Source: Rhodobacteraceae bacterium REDSEA-S34_B6
GTDB taxonomy: Bacteria; Pseudomonadota; Alphaproteobacteria; Rhodobacterales; Rhodobacteraceae
Assembly (NCBI GenBank): GCA_001627925.1
Contig: LUQC01000013.1
Span: forward strand, 1 to 58,311
Length of the DNA: 58,311 nt
Direction: 5' to 3'
A model generated the notes under the pieces. That model saw nothing but the letters and a program-made list of their open reading frames with translations. It made no database searches and was not told where the DNA came from. Shown piece by piece: positions 10,597-18,510 of the stretch. The position numbers were made by a program, and so were the translations under genes. Numbering within the stretch: the first letter of the stretch is position 1; the number at the start of each line of letters is the position of its first letter.

Positions 10597-11874
10597 ATGG
10601 CCTTAGACGCTGACGTTGCATACCCAACCTATGATGCACCAGAAAAAGATTTATATGAGTTAGGTGAAATACCTCCATTTGGATATGTTCCAAAACAAAT
10701 GTATGCATGGGCAATACGCCGAGAAAGGCATGGTGAGCCAGAAAAGGCCTTTCAAGTAGAAGTTGTTGATACACCACTGCCATCTGGTAACGAGGTATTA
10801 GTGCTAGTTATGGCTGCAGGCGTCAATTATAATGGCGTTTGGGCTGGTTTGGGAGTGCCCATATCGCCTTTTGACGGTCACAACGCAGAGTATCATATCG
10901 CTGGCTCTGATGCATCAGGTATCGTTTGGGCCGTAGGTGATAAAGTGCGTAACTGGAAAGTTGGTGACGAAGTTGTAATTCACTGTAATCAAGATGATGG
11001 CGACGACGAAGAATGTAATGGTGGTGACCCTATGTATTCAACAAGTCAGCGCATTTGGGGATATGAAACTCCAGACGGGTCTTTTGCTCAATTTACTAGC
11101 GTGCAAGCTCAGCAGCTTTTACCACGACCTAGACATTTAAGTTGGGAAGAAAGTGCCTGCTATACTTTGACACTAGCCACAGCCTACAGAATGCTGTTCG
11201 GTCACGATCCACATGAATTAAAGCCTGGACAGAATGTTTTGGTATGGGGTGCATCTGGAGGACTTGGTTCATATGCGATCCAGTTAGTTAAAGCGGCCGG
11301 TGGTAACGCAATCGGAGTAATATCTGATGAAAGTAAGCGAGACTTTGTCCTCGGCCTGGGAGCAAAAGGTGTTATTAATCGGAATGACTTCAAATGCTGG
11401 GGTCAATTACCCACTGTAAATACTCCAGAGTACGCTGAATGGTTCAAAGAAGTTCGTAAATTTGGTAAGGCAATATGGGACTTCACTGGTAAGGGTAATA
11501 ATGTAGATATAGTTTTTGAGCATCCTGGTGAAGCGACTATTCCTGTTTCAACATTTGTCTGTAAAAAAGGAGGAATGGTCGTGATTTGTGCTGGCACCAC
11601 CGGTTATAACTGCACGTTTGACGTTAGGTATTTATGGATGCACCAAAAGAGAATCCAGGGCAGTCACTTCGCTCACTTAAAGCAAGCAGCTTCTGCAAAT
11701 AGGCTGATGGTCGAGCGTCGCCTTGATCCATGTATGTCAGAAGTGCTTCCGTGGGATCAAATTCCTCAGGCTCATACTAAAATGATGAAAAATGAACATA
11801 AACCAGGAAATATGGCAGTTTTAGTACAAAGCCCGCGTATTGGTCTATCGACATTTGAAGAAGTAATTAAATAA
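10597..11874 (+). CDS. ccr: Crotonyl-CoA carboxylase/reductase
   Basis: Ccr carries out NADPH-dependent reductive carboxylation of crotonyl-CoA to ethylmalonyl-CoA, the defining step of the ethylmalonyl-CoA pathway for acetyl-CoA assimilation. From ATG 10597 it is 425 aa and begins MALDADVAYPTYDAPEKDLY, as in Rhodobacter Ccr. The family segments are MYAWAIRRERHGEPE, MAAGVNYNGVWAGLG, HCNQDDGDDEECNGGDP, the Rossmann loop VWGASGGLGSYA near 205, VINRNDFKCWGQLP and FEHPGEAT. A GGAG Shine-Dalgarno is 6 bases before 10597. A second in-frame ATG at 10534, also with GGAG, would add 21 residues with no counterpart I know. Confidence 0.97.
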   Translation: MALDADVAYPTYDAPEKDLYELGEIPPFGYVPKQMYAWAIRRERHGEPEKAFQVEVVDTPLPSGNEVLVLVMAAGVNYNGVWAGLGVPISPFDGHNAEYHIAGSDASGIVWAVGDKVRNWKVGDEVVIHCNQDDGDDEECNGGDPMYSTSQRIWGYETPDGSFAQFTSVQAQQLLPRPRHLSWEESACYTLTLATAYRMLFGHDPHELKPGQNVLVWGASGGLGSYAIQLVKAAGGNAIGVISDESKRDFVLGLGAKGVINRNDFKCWGQLPTVNTPEYAEWFKEVRKFGKAIWDFTGKGNNVDIVFEHPGEATIPVSTFVCKKGGMVVICAGTTGYNCTFDVRYLWMHQKRIQGSHFAHLKQAASANRLMVERRLDPCMSEVLPWDQIPQAHTKMMKNEHKPGNMAVLVQSPRIGLSTFEEVIK

Positions 11875-11879
11875 GAGAA

Positions 11880-11903
11880 CCAAGCTGGCTTAAGCCAGCT
11901 TGG
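11880..11903 (+). terminator. Perfect 24-nt palindrome after ccr, probable terminator
   Basis: CCAAGCTGGC and GCCAGCTTGG form a 10-bp stem around a TTAA loop, beginning six bases after the ccr stop codon. The following sequence (AACTACTTTGTAC) has only a weak T tract, so it may act as a terminator or as an mRNA 3' end stabiliser. Confidence 0.6.
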
Positions 11904-12020
11904 AACTACTTTGTACAATTTTATCCACTCTAAATAATAAAAGCATTTAATAAAATAACTATATAACGGTAAACTATACCTTTTTATCATGTTTAACTGG
12001 TAAGCATTAATCTTTTATAT

Positions 12021-13523
12021 ATGGTGCATAAAATGCATCAGAATTTTAACTCGCTATCTTTTGATCAAGACCAAGCTCTAAGTAATGTTTTGGTTATTTT
12101 AGAGCGAGCCGGAATAAATTTAAGAACTGGTCAAATTTCAGCGCAAATTCCTAAGACTAAATCAGTACACGCGCTTATAGGAAGTGCCGGCTCAGGTAAA
12201 ACTGCGTTATTAAGTCATATAACTGAAAAAATGGTTGAGGTCGGTGTAGAAAGTATATCGGGTGATTTTGAAATTAGGAAAAATAAGAAAAAGCGTACAG
12301 TTTCAATTTTAGCTCCGACAAATAAAGCGGCAAATATACTCCGAATGAGAGGTGTGCCCGCAACTACTATTCACCGAATACTATATACCCCCGTTTATGA
12401 TCCCGATTATGAAAGAATAGTGGAGTGGCTGGTCGGTGAAAGAGATGAAAAGCCTGTTTTGGATGGTTTGTCAGAGAATTCGTTAAGTCGCGCATGGGAT
12501 TTTTACAGATCTAACAAGTCTATTCCTGGGGCGCTGGCAGCGGCGGGCCTGAAAGGCTCTGATTTTATAAGTGGCTGGAAAAGGAGAGAAGAGCCCTTGG
12601 ACATTGGTTTTATTGATGAGTCATCAATGCTTGATGATGATCAGTTAAATGATTTGAAGGAGATTTTTTCAACCTTAATATTATTTGGCGATCCCGCTCA
12701 ACTCGCGCCAATCAACCAATCAGGACGGATGATTTTTGACAAGCTTTCGTCTGAGAATAAGTCAGTTCTATCACAAATTCACAGGCAGGCTTCGGATAAT
12801 CCAATTCTAAAGCTTTCAAATTTTTTACTAGATCCTGCAACCGACTTTACAGACTTTGAACGGCAATTACGTGAAATTGCAAACGAAGATAATAGAGTTG
12901 TTTGGGCTCAAAGAGTGAATGTAGATCTGATGGCCCGTAGCCCAGTTCTGGTTTGGCGGAATGCTACTCGAATAAGGTTAATAAATGCTTTTCGCACTGT
13001 ATATAATGCGCCAAATGATAGATTACTTGAAGGTGAACCGCTTATTTGTGATGGACTGGAATTACCACTTAAACATAGGAAAAAAAGGATTGATCTTGAA
13101 GCTCGTGGACTAACTAAAGGTGCTAACGTTATTTATCTAGGACCTGGTAAAAAAATGGGGTTCTCAAAGCTTTTTGTGGTGGGGTCTGATGCGCCTAGGC
13201 TTTCAGCTGCGTCAATAATCAAAATTGAACTGCCGAATGAAGATGAACCATTCATTCCGTTTGCTGCCACTATGGGAGCTGTTTTTCTGCATGGCTCTGC
13301 TGTGACTATTCACAAAGCTCAAGGCTCACAATGGGAAAATGTACAAGTTTTTGGGCCAGATATTTACGCGGCAGCCCAGACCAACAGGATGGAGTCAGGT
13401 TTGCCACTTTGGAAAAGGCTAGCATATGTTGCAATAACGCGTGCCCAGGAAAAACTCTATTGGATTACCCGTAGTCGTTTGTCGAAGCCAGTTAGCCCTC
13501 TTGATATTTCCGATCTAAATTAA
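12021..13523 (+). CDS. RecD-like ATP-dependent DNA helicase
   Basis: The protein is a superfamily 1 helicase/ATPase of the RecD-like AAA_30 plus UvrD_C_2 type. In its 500 aa, Walker A is GSAGSGKT at residues 54-61, Walker B is FIDESSMLD near 195, motif III is FGDPAQLAP near 226 and an IHRQASDNPI arginine motif is near 255. The C-terminal TIHKAQGSQWENV and YVAITRAQEKLYW are motifs V and VI. No nuclease domain is visible and no recB or recC is nearby, so this is a stand-alone helicase rather than RecBCD RecD. There is no clear Shine-Dalgarno before ATG 12021. The natural substrate is unknown. Confidence 0.85.
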   Translation: MVHKMHQNFNSLSFDQDQALSNVLVILERAGINLRTGQISAQIPKTKSVHALIGSAGSGKTALLSHITEKMVEVGVESISGDFEIRKNKKKRTVSILAPTNKAANILRMRGVPATTIHRILYTPVYDPDYERIVEWLVGERDEKPVLDGLSENSLSRAWDFYRSNKSIPGALAAAGLKGSDFISGWKRREEPLDIGFIDESSMLDDDQLNDLKEIFSTLILFGDPAQLAPINQSGRMIFDKLSSENKSVLSQIHRQASDNPILKLSNFLLDPATDFTDFERQLREIANEDNRVVWAQRVNVDLMARSPVLVWRNATRIRLINAFRTVYNAPNDRLLEGEPLICDGLELPLKHRKKRIDLEARGLTKGANVIYLGPGKKMGFSKLFVVGSDAPRLSAASIIKIELPNEDEPFIPFAATMGAVFLHGSAVTIHKAQGSQWENVQVFGPDIYAAAQTNRMESGLPLWKRLAYVAITRAQEKLYWITRSRLSKPVSPLDISDLN

Positions 13524-13566
13524 GTGGTCAAAGCCCGTGTCAAATTACATGAGAAAATATAATTGA

Positions 13567-14010
13567 TCAGCTATTGCTATCGAGCCAAAAAGTTGCAGGA
13601 CCGTTATTCAATAATTCGACTTTCATGCTAGCGCCAAATACCCCTTGCTGCGTTGGAATTTTTATTCGTTTGAGGTTCGCAATGAAAAGTTCATAGAAGT
13701 AGTTTGCGTCTTGTGGGTTTGCAGCACTTGAAAAACCAGGTCGGTTTCCTTTTTTAATGTCTGCAGCTAACGTAAATTGTGAAATAACTAACGCTTCTCC
13801 ACCGATATCATGAAGAGTTAAGTCCATCTTTCCTTCAGATGACTCAAAGATCCTTAGTTTTGAAATTTTTTGTGTAAGTGCGTTTACAACATTCTCGTCG
13901 TCGCCTTTCATAGCGCAAACAAAAATTAAGAGTCCCTTAGCACAGCTACCCTTAAGTTTGCCATCGACATATACCTTTGCTGATGAAACCCTTTGTAAGA
14001 GTACCCTCAT
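13567..14010 (-). CDS. dtd: D-aminoacyl-tRNA deacylase
   Basis: Dtd hydrolyses D-amino acids (and glycine mischarged on tRNA-Ala) from tRNA as a proofreading step in the cytoplasm. The 147-aa sequence starts MRVLLQRVSSAKVYVDG and contains ISQFTLAADIKKGNRPGF, which includes the SQxxL catalytic-face motif. Its C-terminal cis-proline motif is NGPAT, where many members have NGPVT. The ATG overlaps the stop of the upstream pseudouridine synthase gene by one base (TAATG), so the two are translationally coupled. Confidence 0.96.
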   Translation of the reverse strand: MRVLLQRVSSAKVYVDGKLKGSCAKGLLIFVCAMKGDDENVVNALTQKISKLRIFESSEGKMDLTLHDIGGEALVISQFTLAADIKKGNRPGFSSAANPQDANYFYELFIANLKRIKIPTQQGVFGASMKVELLNNGPATFWLDSNS

Positions 14011-14858
14011 TACTTATTTCGCCTTTCACTTCTATTAACGTTACGTTTTCCCGAAATGTTACTGTTATCATTTAAGCTTTTTGTTCCAGAATACTTTTTC
14101 TGGCTTTTTTCTGCTTGCGAATTATCAACTCTATCTTTTAGTAAGTTTTTTACCCTACTCAATCGAACCTCTTGGACTTCACCCTTTTTTAACGTGCCAA
14201 GTTCAAAATCTCCGAAGCTAATTCTCAATAACCGATTTACAGATAATCCCACAAAGCCGAGTGCTTTGCGGATTTCTCGGTTTTTACCCTCACGAAGCCC
14301 AATACTTAGCCAAGCATTTGCGCCCGTTTGACGATCAAAGGAAACATCCATTGGTTTAAAGTATGTGCCTTCTACAAAAATTCCGTGCCTTAATGGTTCG
14401 AGCATACTATCCTTCAACTTACCTTTAACTCGTACTCGGTATCGCCTAAGCCAACCAGTTGAGGGTAATTCAAGACGTCTTTTTAGTTCTCCATCGTTTG
14501 TTAGCAGCAATAGTCCTTCGGAGTTTAAATCCAGTCTTCCGATTGAAACTACTCTCGGCAGTTCCTTTGGCAGATTGTCAAAAATAGTCGGGCGATTTTT
14601 TTCATCTTTTGAGGTAGAGACGAGACCAACGGGTTTATTATATATCCATAAACGTGTCTGTTCTGGTGGTAACAATAATTTACCATCAACTTCTATGACG
14701 TCGTTTTTAGTTAGATTCAGCGCAGGACTATTTATAGTCTTACCATTCACCTTGACCCGTCCATCTAGGATTAATTTTTCGGATTCTCTTCTGCTTGCTA
14801 GCCCAGCTCTAGCAATGATTTTAGCAATACGCTCGCCTTTGTTTGCTTGGTGTTTCAT
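14010..14858 (-). CDS. RsuA/RluB-family rRNA pseudouridine synthase
   Basis: The enzyme probably makes a pseudouridine in rRNA; RluB-type members modify 23S rRNA near position 2605. It has an N-terminal S4 RNA-binding domain (IAKIIARAGLASRRESEKLI at residues 11-30, then GRVKVNGK). The catalytic Asp110 lies in GRLDLNSEGLLLLTNDGEL, and the C-terminal GLREGKNREIRK is the usual family motif. The last 40 residues are lysine- and serine-rich and look disordered. No Shine-Dalgarno is seen before ATG 14858. Only 43 bp separate it from divergent tadA. RluB is likelier than RsuA or RluF, but the exact target is not proved. Confidence 0.88.
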   Translation of the reverse strand: MKHQANKGERIAKIIARAGLASRRESEKLILDGRVKVNGKTINSPALNLTKNDVIEVDGKLLLPPEQTRLWIYNKPVGLVSTSKDEKNRPTIFDNLPKELPRVVSIGRLDLNSEGLLLLTNDGELKRRLELPSTGWLRRYRVRVKGKLKDSMLEPLRHGIFVEGTYFKPMDVSFDRQTGANAWLSIGLREGKNREIRKALGFVGLSVNRLLRISFGDFELGTLKKGEVQEVRLSRVKNLLKDRVDNSQAEKSQKKYSGTKSLNDNSNISGKRNVNRSERRNK

Positions 14859-14901
14859 TAGAATTTGTGTATGTTATTATTAATAATATAGGAAGGGCCA
14901 A

Positions 14902-15372
14902 TTGAACTCTTTTACTAGTAGTGGCTTTACAAATTTTATGAAAATGGCCATAGAACAAGCTAAAATAGCGCAATCTGCGGGAGAGGTTCCAGTGGGTGCG
15001 GTATTGTTAGGTCCAGCTGGTGATGTCTTGGCAAAGTCAGGAAACAGAACTCGAGAACTCAAAGACCCCTCAGCCCACGCTGAAGTATTAGTAATCCGGG
15101 AAGCTTGCCAAGTTCTAGGAAATGAAAGATTAATTGGTTGTGATTTATATGTTACTTTGGAACCTTGTGCTATGTGCGCTGCCTTAATTTCAGCTTCTCG
15201 AATTCGTCGGCTCTATTATGGTGCGAGTGATATAAAATCAGGTGGTGTTGAACAAGGTGCTCGTATCTTTTCACACAGTCAAACGCATCATCGACCTGAA
15301 ATATATCCGGGAATATGTGAAGAAGAAGTAGTTGGACTTATGTCGAGTTTTTTTGGCGATTTAAGACATTAA
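14902..15372 (+). CDS. tadA: tRNA-specific adenosine-34 deaminase
   Basis: TadA converts A34 to inosine in the tRNA-Arg(ACG) anticodon and uses a catalytic zinc. In the 156-aa protein the cytidine-deaminase-type motifs are H59-A-E61 (HAEVLVIREA) and PCAMC with Cys89 and Cys92. The tail HSQTHHRPEIYPGICEEE is typical of TadA. The start is a TTG right behind a strong GGAAGGG Shine-Dalgarno; the first in-frame ATG at 14938 would remove twelve residues of the first helix. It is transcribed away from the rluB-like gene. Confidence 0.95.
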   Translation: MNSFTSSGFTNFMKMAIEQAKIAQSAGEVPVGAVLLGPAGDVLAKSGNRTRELKDPSAHAEVLVIREACQVLGNERLIGCDLYVTLEPCAMCAALISASRIRRLYYGASDIKSGGVEQGARIFSHSQTHHRPEIYPGICEEEVVGLMSSFFGDLRH

Positions 15373-15433
15373 AATATTCAAAGAATATGGCTATAAGTCA
15401 TTGGACCAAAAGGGTTGGTAATTGGCTTGTAAA

Positions 15434-18322
15434 CTATTTAAGGGCTGTACTGCACCGACCGCATGTGCTCGGGTGCTTGAAATTTCCTACATCGGGTAGA
15501 ATTTTCCAGCATCGCTCACATTTCGTTCCAACTGATTTCTTGAAATCAACTGCAGCGCCATCAATTTCACTTGACCTGTATGCGTCTTTAGGGGGATTTG
15601 CAGAAGTAAGTTTTATATCGGAGGTTATACAAATATCCTTAAAGGGTACAGATTCTAGAACTGAAAGCGCATCCTTGTCTTGTACATGAACGGTTGGTGC
15701 GGCTTCTAAACTAGATCCAATGACCTTATCTACCCTCTGTAATTCTAGAGCAGATGTGACTAGTCGTCTGTAGTTCCTTACAATTGACCATTTTTTTGCG
15801 AGTTTATCATCCCGCCATTCAGATGGTGTGTTTGGTATATCTACAAGATGAACTGAACTATCTTTGTCAGGATAACGTTCAAGCCAGACCTCTTCCATTG
15901 TAAATACCAAAATCGGTGCTAACCATGTCGTTAGACGATGAAAAAGTAAGTTCAGTACTGTTCGAGCCGATCTTCGTTCGATGGTATCTCCATCGCAGTA
16001 GAGGACATCTTTCCGGATATCGAAGTAAAAGGATGATAAATCTACGGTTGCAAAGGTAAAAATGGCTTGGAAAACACCCTGAAAATCATAAGAGTCGTAT
16101 CCTTGTTGTACTTTTTCATCTAACTCACAAAGCCGATGCAAAACCCAACGCTCTAATTCTGGCATTTCATTTGAGACTGTTTCGTCTGATACATCGTAAT
16201 CACTAAGTGATCCCAGCATGAAACGCATTGTGTTTCGCAGTCTTCGATAACTGTCCGCTACACCCTTCAAAATTTCAGGCCCAATTCGTAAATCTGCAGT
16301 ATAGTCCGATTGAGCAACCCACAATCTTAAAATATCAGCACCATATTGCTTGATAACTTGCTCGGGAGCTATCGTATTTCCCAAAGACTTTGACATTTTC
16401 ATGCCTTTTTCGTCCAATGTGAACCCATGCGTTAGAACGCCATGATACGGCGCCCGTCCCTTTGTCCCGCATGACTGAAGCATCGATGAATGGAACCAAC
16501 CTCTATGTTGATCAGTTCCCTCTAGATACAAATCAGCAAAACCGTCGTCAGATCCATCGTCGCGGTCTCTTAAAACGAAAGCGTGTGTTGAGCCGCTATC
16601 GAACCAAACATCTAAGATATCAAAAACTTGGTTGTAATGATCTGGATTTTCTAGTCCTTTCAAAAAACGCTCTTTTGCATTCTGCTTATACCAAGCGTCT
16701 GCACCTTCTGTTTCGAAGGCTTCCGCAATCCGTTTGTTTACTTGCTCATTACGAAGTAAAAAATCACGATCAGTCGGTTGTGCGCCTTTTTTAGTGAAAC
16801 AAGTAAGCGGAACGCCCCATGCTCGCTGCCGAGACAAGACCCAGTCTGGCCTTGCTTCTATCATTGAATACAGTCGATTGCGTCCAGTTTTTGGCGTCCA
16901 CTGAACGAGCTTATCAATCGACTTTAGCGCTCTTTGCCGAATTGTATCGCCATATTCATCAAAAGTATCATCGACTTTCTTATCGATAGCTGCGAACCAC
17001 TGTGGTGTATTTCTGAAAACTATTGGTGCTTTTGACCGCCAAGAATGGGGATAGCTGTGGGTCAGACGCCCTCGAGCAATAATATTCCCGGCCTCGACAA
17101 GTTTATTTATAACCTCAGTGTTCGCTTTCCCTTCTTTGCCTTTTCGATCGAAAACTGTAAGACCTGCAAAGAACGGGACATGTGCCAAAAATTCACTTTC
17201 TTCACCCACATTGTGGGTCATTCTGTCCAGCCAGTTACGTTTTAAAAAACACTCATAGTCGTCTGCTCCGTGACTGGGCGCCGTATGCACAAACCCTGTG
17301 CCAGCATCGTCTGTAACATGATCTCCATCTATTACTGGTACATCATAGCTCCAAAATGAATCTAATTCCGAGAAGGGGTGTTGGCACACACAATCTTTTA
17401 ACTCGGAACTCAGAACATCTTTAACTCTCGTGTGTTTGGTAACTCTAGATTTTTCTAATGTTTCACTGGCCAAGTTGTCAGCAATTATATAGTAATCACC
17501 TTTTGCGGTCCAACTTTCCTCTGATGTTTCATCAACGTGATATAAACCATAAGAAATTTCGGGATTGAAGGCGATTGCGCGATTTGATGGAATGGTCCAC
17601 GGTGTCGTGGTCCAAATAACTATTCGAGCTTTTGATATTTCCGCTGATGCATTTTTAATTTTAAAGGCGACCCAAATGGTGTGAGACTTGTGGTCATGAT
17701 ATTCTATTTCAGCTTCTGCCAATGCAGTCTTTTCAACCGGTGACCACATTACAGGTTTCGATCCTTGGTAAAGGGTCCCATTCATTAAGAATGTCATGAA
17801 CTCTTCTGCGATTACTCTTTCAGCATGGAAGTCCATTGTAAGGTATGGGTTTTCCCACTTTCCCATAACTCCTAATCTTTTGAATTCCTCCCTCTGGGTC
17901 TCTACCCAGCCAGCGGCAAATTTTCGGCATTCCTGTCTGAAATCTATAATATCAACATCGTCTTTATTTTTTCCTTTGGACCGATATTGTTCCTCGATTT
18001 TCCACTCAATTGGTAACCCATGACAATCCCATCCAGGGATATATCTCGCGTCTTTTCCCATCATTTGCTGGCTACGAACGACCATATCTTTCAGAATTTT
18101 GTTAAGTGCATGGCCAATATGCAGATGTCCGTTCGCATATGGGGGGCCATCATGTAATATAAATGAAGATCTGCTCTTTTTTTGGCGAAGAGTGTCATAA
18201 ACCTTAATATTTTCCCACTTTGCGAGCCATTCTGGTTCTCGTTTTGGTAACCCGGCTCTCATTGGAAAATCTGTTTTTGGCAGATTTAAGGTATCTTTGT
18301 AGTCTGGTATTTCAGCACACAT
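15434..18322 (-). CDS. ileS: Isoleucyl-tRNA synthetase
   Basis: IleS charges tRNA-Ile and edits Val-tRNA-Ile. The protein is 962 aa. The class I HIGH motif is HIGH at residues 68-71, the CP1 editing domain lies at about 190-400 (WTTTPWTIPSNRAIAF), the KMSKS loop is in KGMKMSKSLGN near 640, and the anticodon-binding helical domain follows. The C-terminus has paired cysteines (KCERCWKI and CGRCSTAL) for zinc. The N-terminus MCAEIPDYKDTLNLPKTDFP is roseobacter-like and supports the start at 18322, although no Shine-Dalgarno is evident. Confidence 0.98.
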   Translation of the reverse strand: MCAEIPDYKDTLNLPKTDFPMRAGLPKREPEWLAKWENIKVYDTLRQKKSRSSFILHDGPPYANGHLHIGHALNKILKDMVVRSQQMMGKDARYIPGWDCHGLPIEWKIEEQYRSKGKNKDDVDIIDFRQECRKFAAGWVETQREEFKRLGVMGKWENPYLTMDFHAERVIAEEFMTFLMNGTLYQGSKPVMWSPVEKTALAEAEIEYHDHKSHTIWVAFKIKNASAEISKARIVIWTTTPWTIPSNRAIAFNPEISYGLYHVDETSEESWTAKGDYYIIADNLASETLEKSRVTKHTRVKDVLSSELKDCVCQHPFSELDSFWSYDVPVIDGDHVTDDAGTGFVHTAPSHGADDYECFLKRNWLDRMTHNVGEESEFLAHVPFFAGLTVFDRKGKEGKANTEVINKLVEAGNIIARGRLTHSYPHSWRSKAPIVFRNTPQWFAAIDKKVDDTFDEYGDTIRQRALKSIDKLVQWTPKTGRNRLYSMIEARPDWVLSRQRAWGVPLTCFTKKGAQPTDRDFLLRNEQVNKRIAEAFETEGADAWYKQNAKERFLKGLENPDHYNQVFDILDVWFDSGSTHAFVLRDRDDGSDDGFADLYLEGTDQHRGWFHSSMLQSCGTKGRAPYHGVLTHGFTLDEKGMKMSKSLGNTIAPEQVIKQYGADILRLWVAQSDYTADLRIGPEILKGVADSYRRLRNTMRFMLGSLSDYDVSDETVSNEMPELERWVLHRLCELDEKVQQGYDSYDFQGVFQAIFTFATVDLSSFYFDIRKDVLYCDGDTIERRSARTVLNLLFHRLTTWLAPILVFTMEEVWLERYPDKDSSVHLVDIPNTPSEWRDDKLAKKWSIVRNYRRLVTSALELQRVDKVIGSSLEAAPTVHVQDKDALSVLESVPFKDICITSDIKLTSANPPKDAYRSSEIDGAAVDFKKSVGTKCERCWKILPDVGNFKHPSTCGRCSTALK

Positions 18323-18382
18323 TACGAATGTTCTCTAATTTTTTGGTATTTTTCGAATTGATTTGATTTGTAGATAGCTAGT

Positions 18383-18413
18383 CCCGGCCACTTCTAATCA
18401 ATAAGCGCCGGGC
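18383..18413 (-). repeat. CCCGGC/GCCGGG inverted repeat in the ileS leader region
   Basis: Two complementary GC-only hexamers flank a 19-base AT-rich loop, about 60 bases upstream of the ileS start, in an otherwise AT-rich 188-bp gap. It could fold in the ileS leader RNA. It has no T tract and no recognised riboswitch pattern. Confidence 0.35.
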
Positions 18414-18510
18414 AAATAATTAGGAAGAATGATGTCCTGGTTTTAAACATGGCGTACGTATAGCGAAATCAAACTTGCGCGTCCAGAGCAAAGCTCTTTA
18501 GACTGATATA

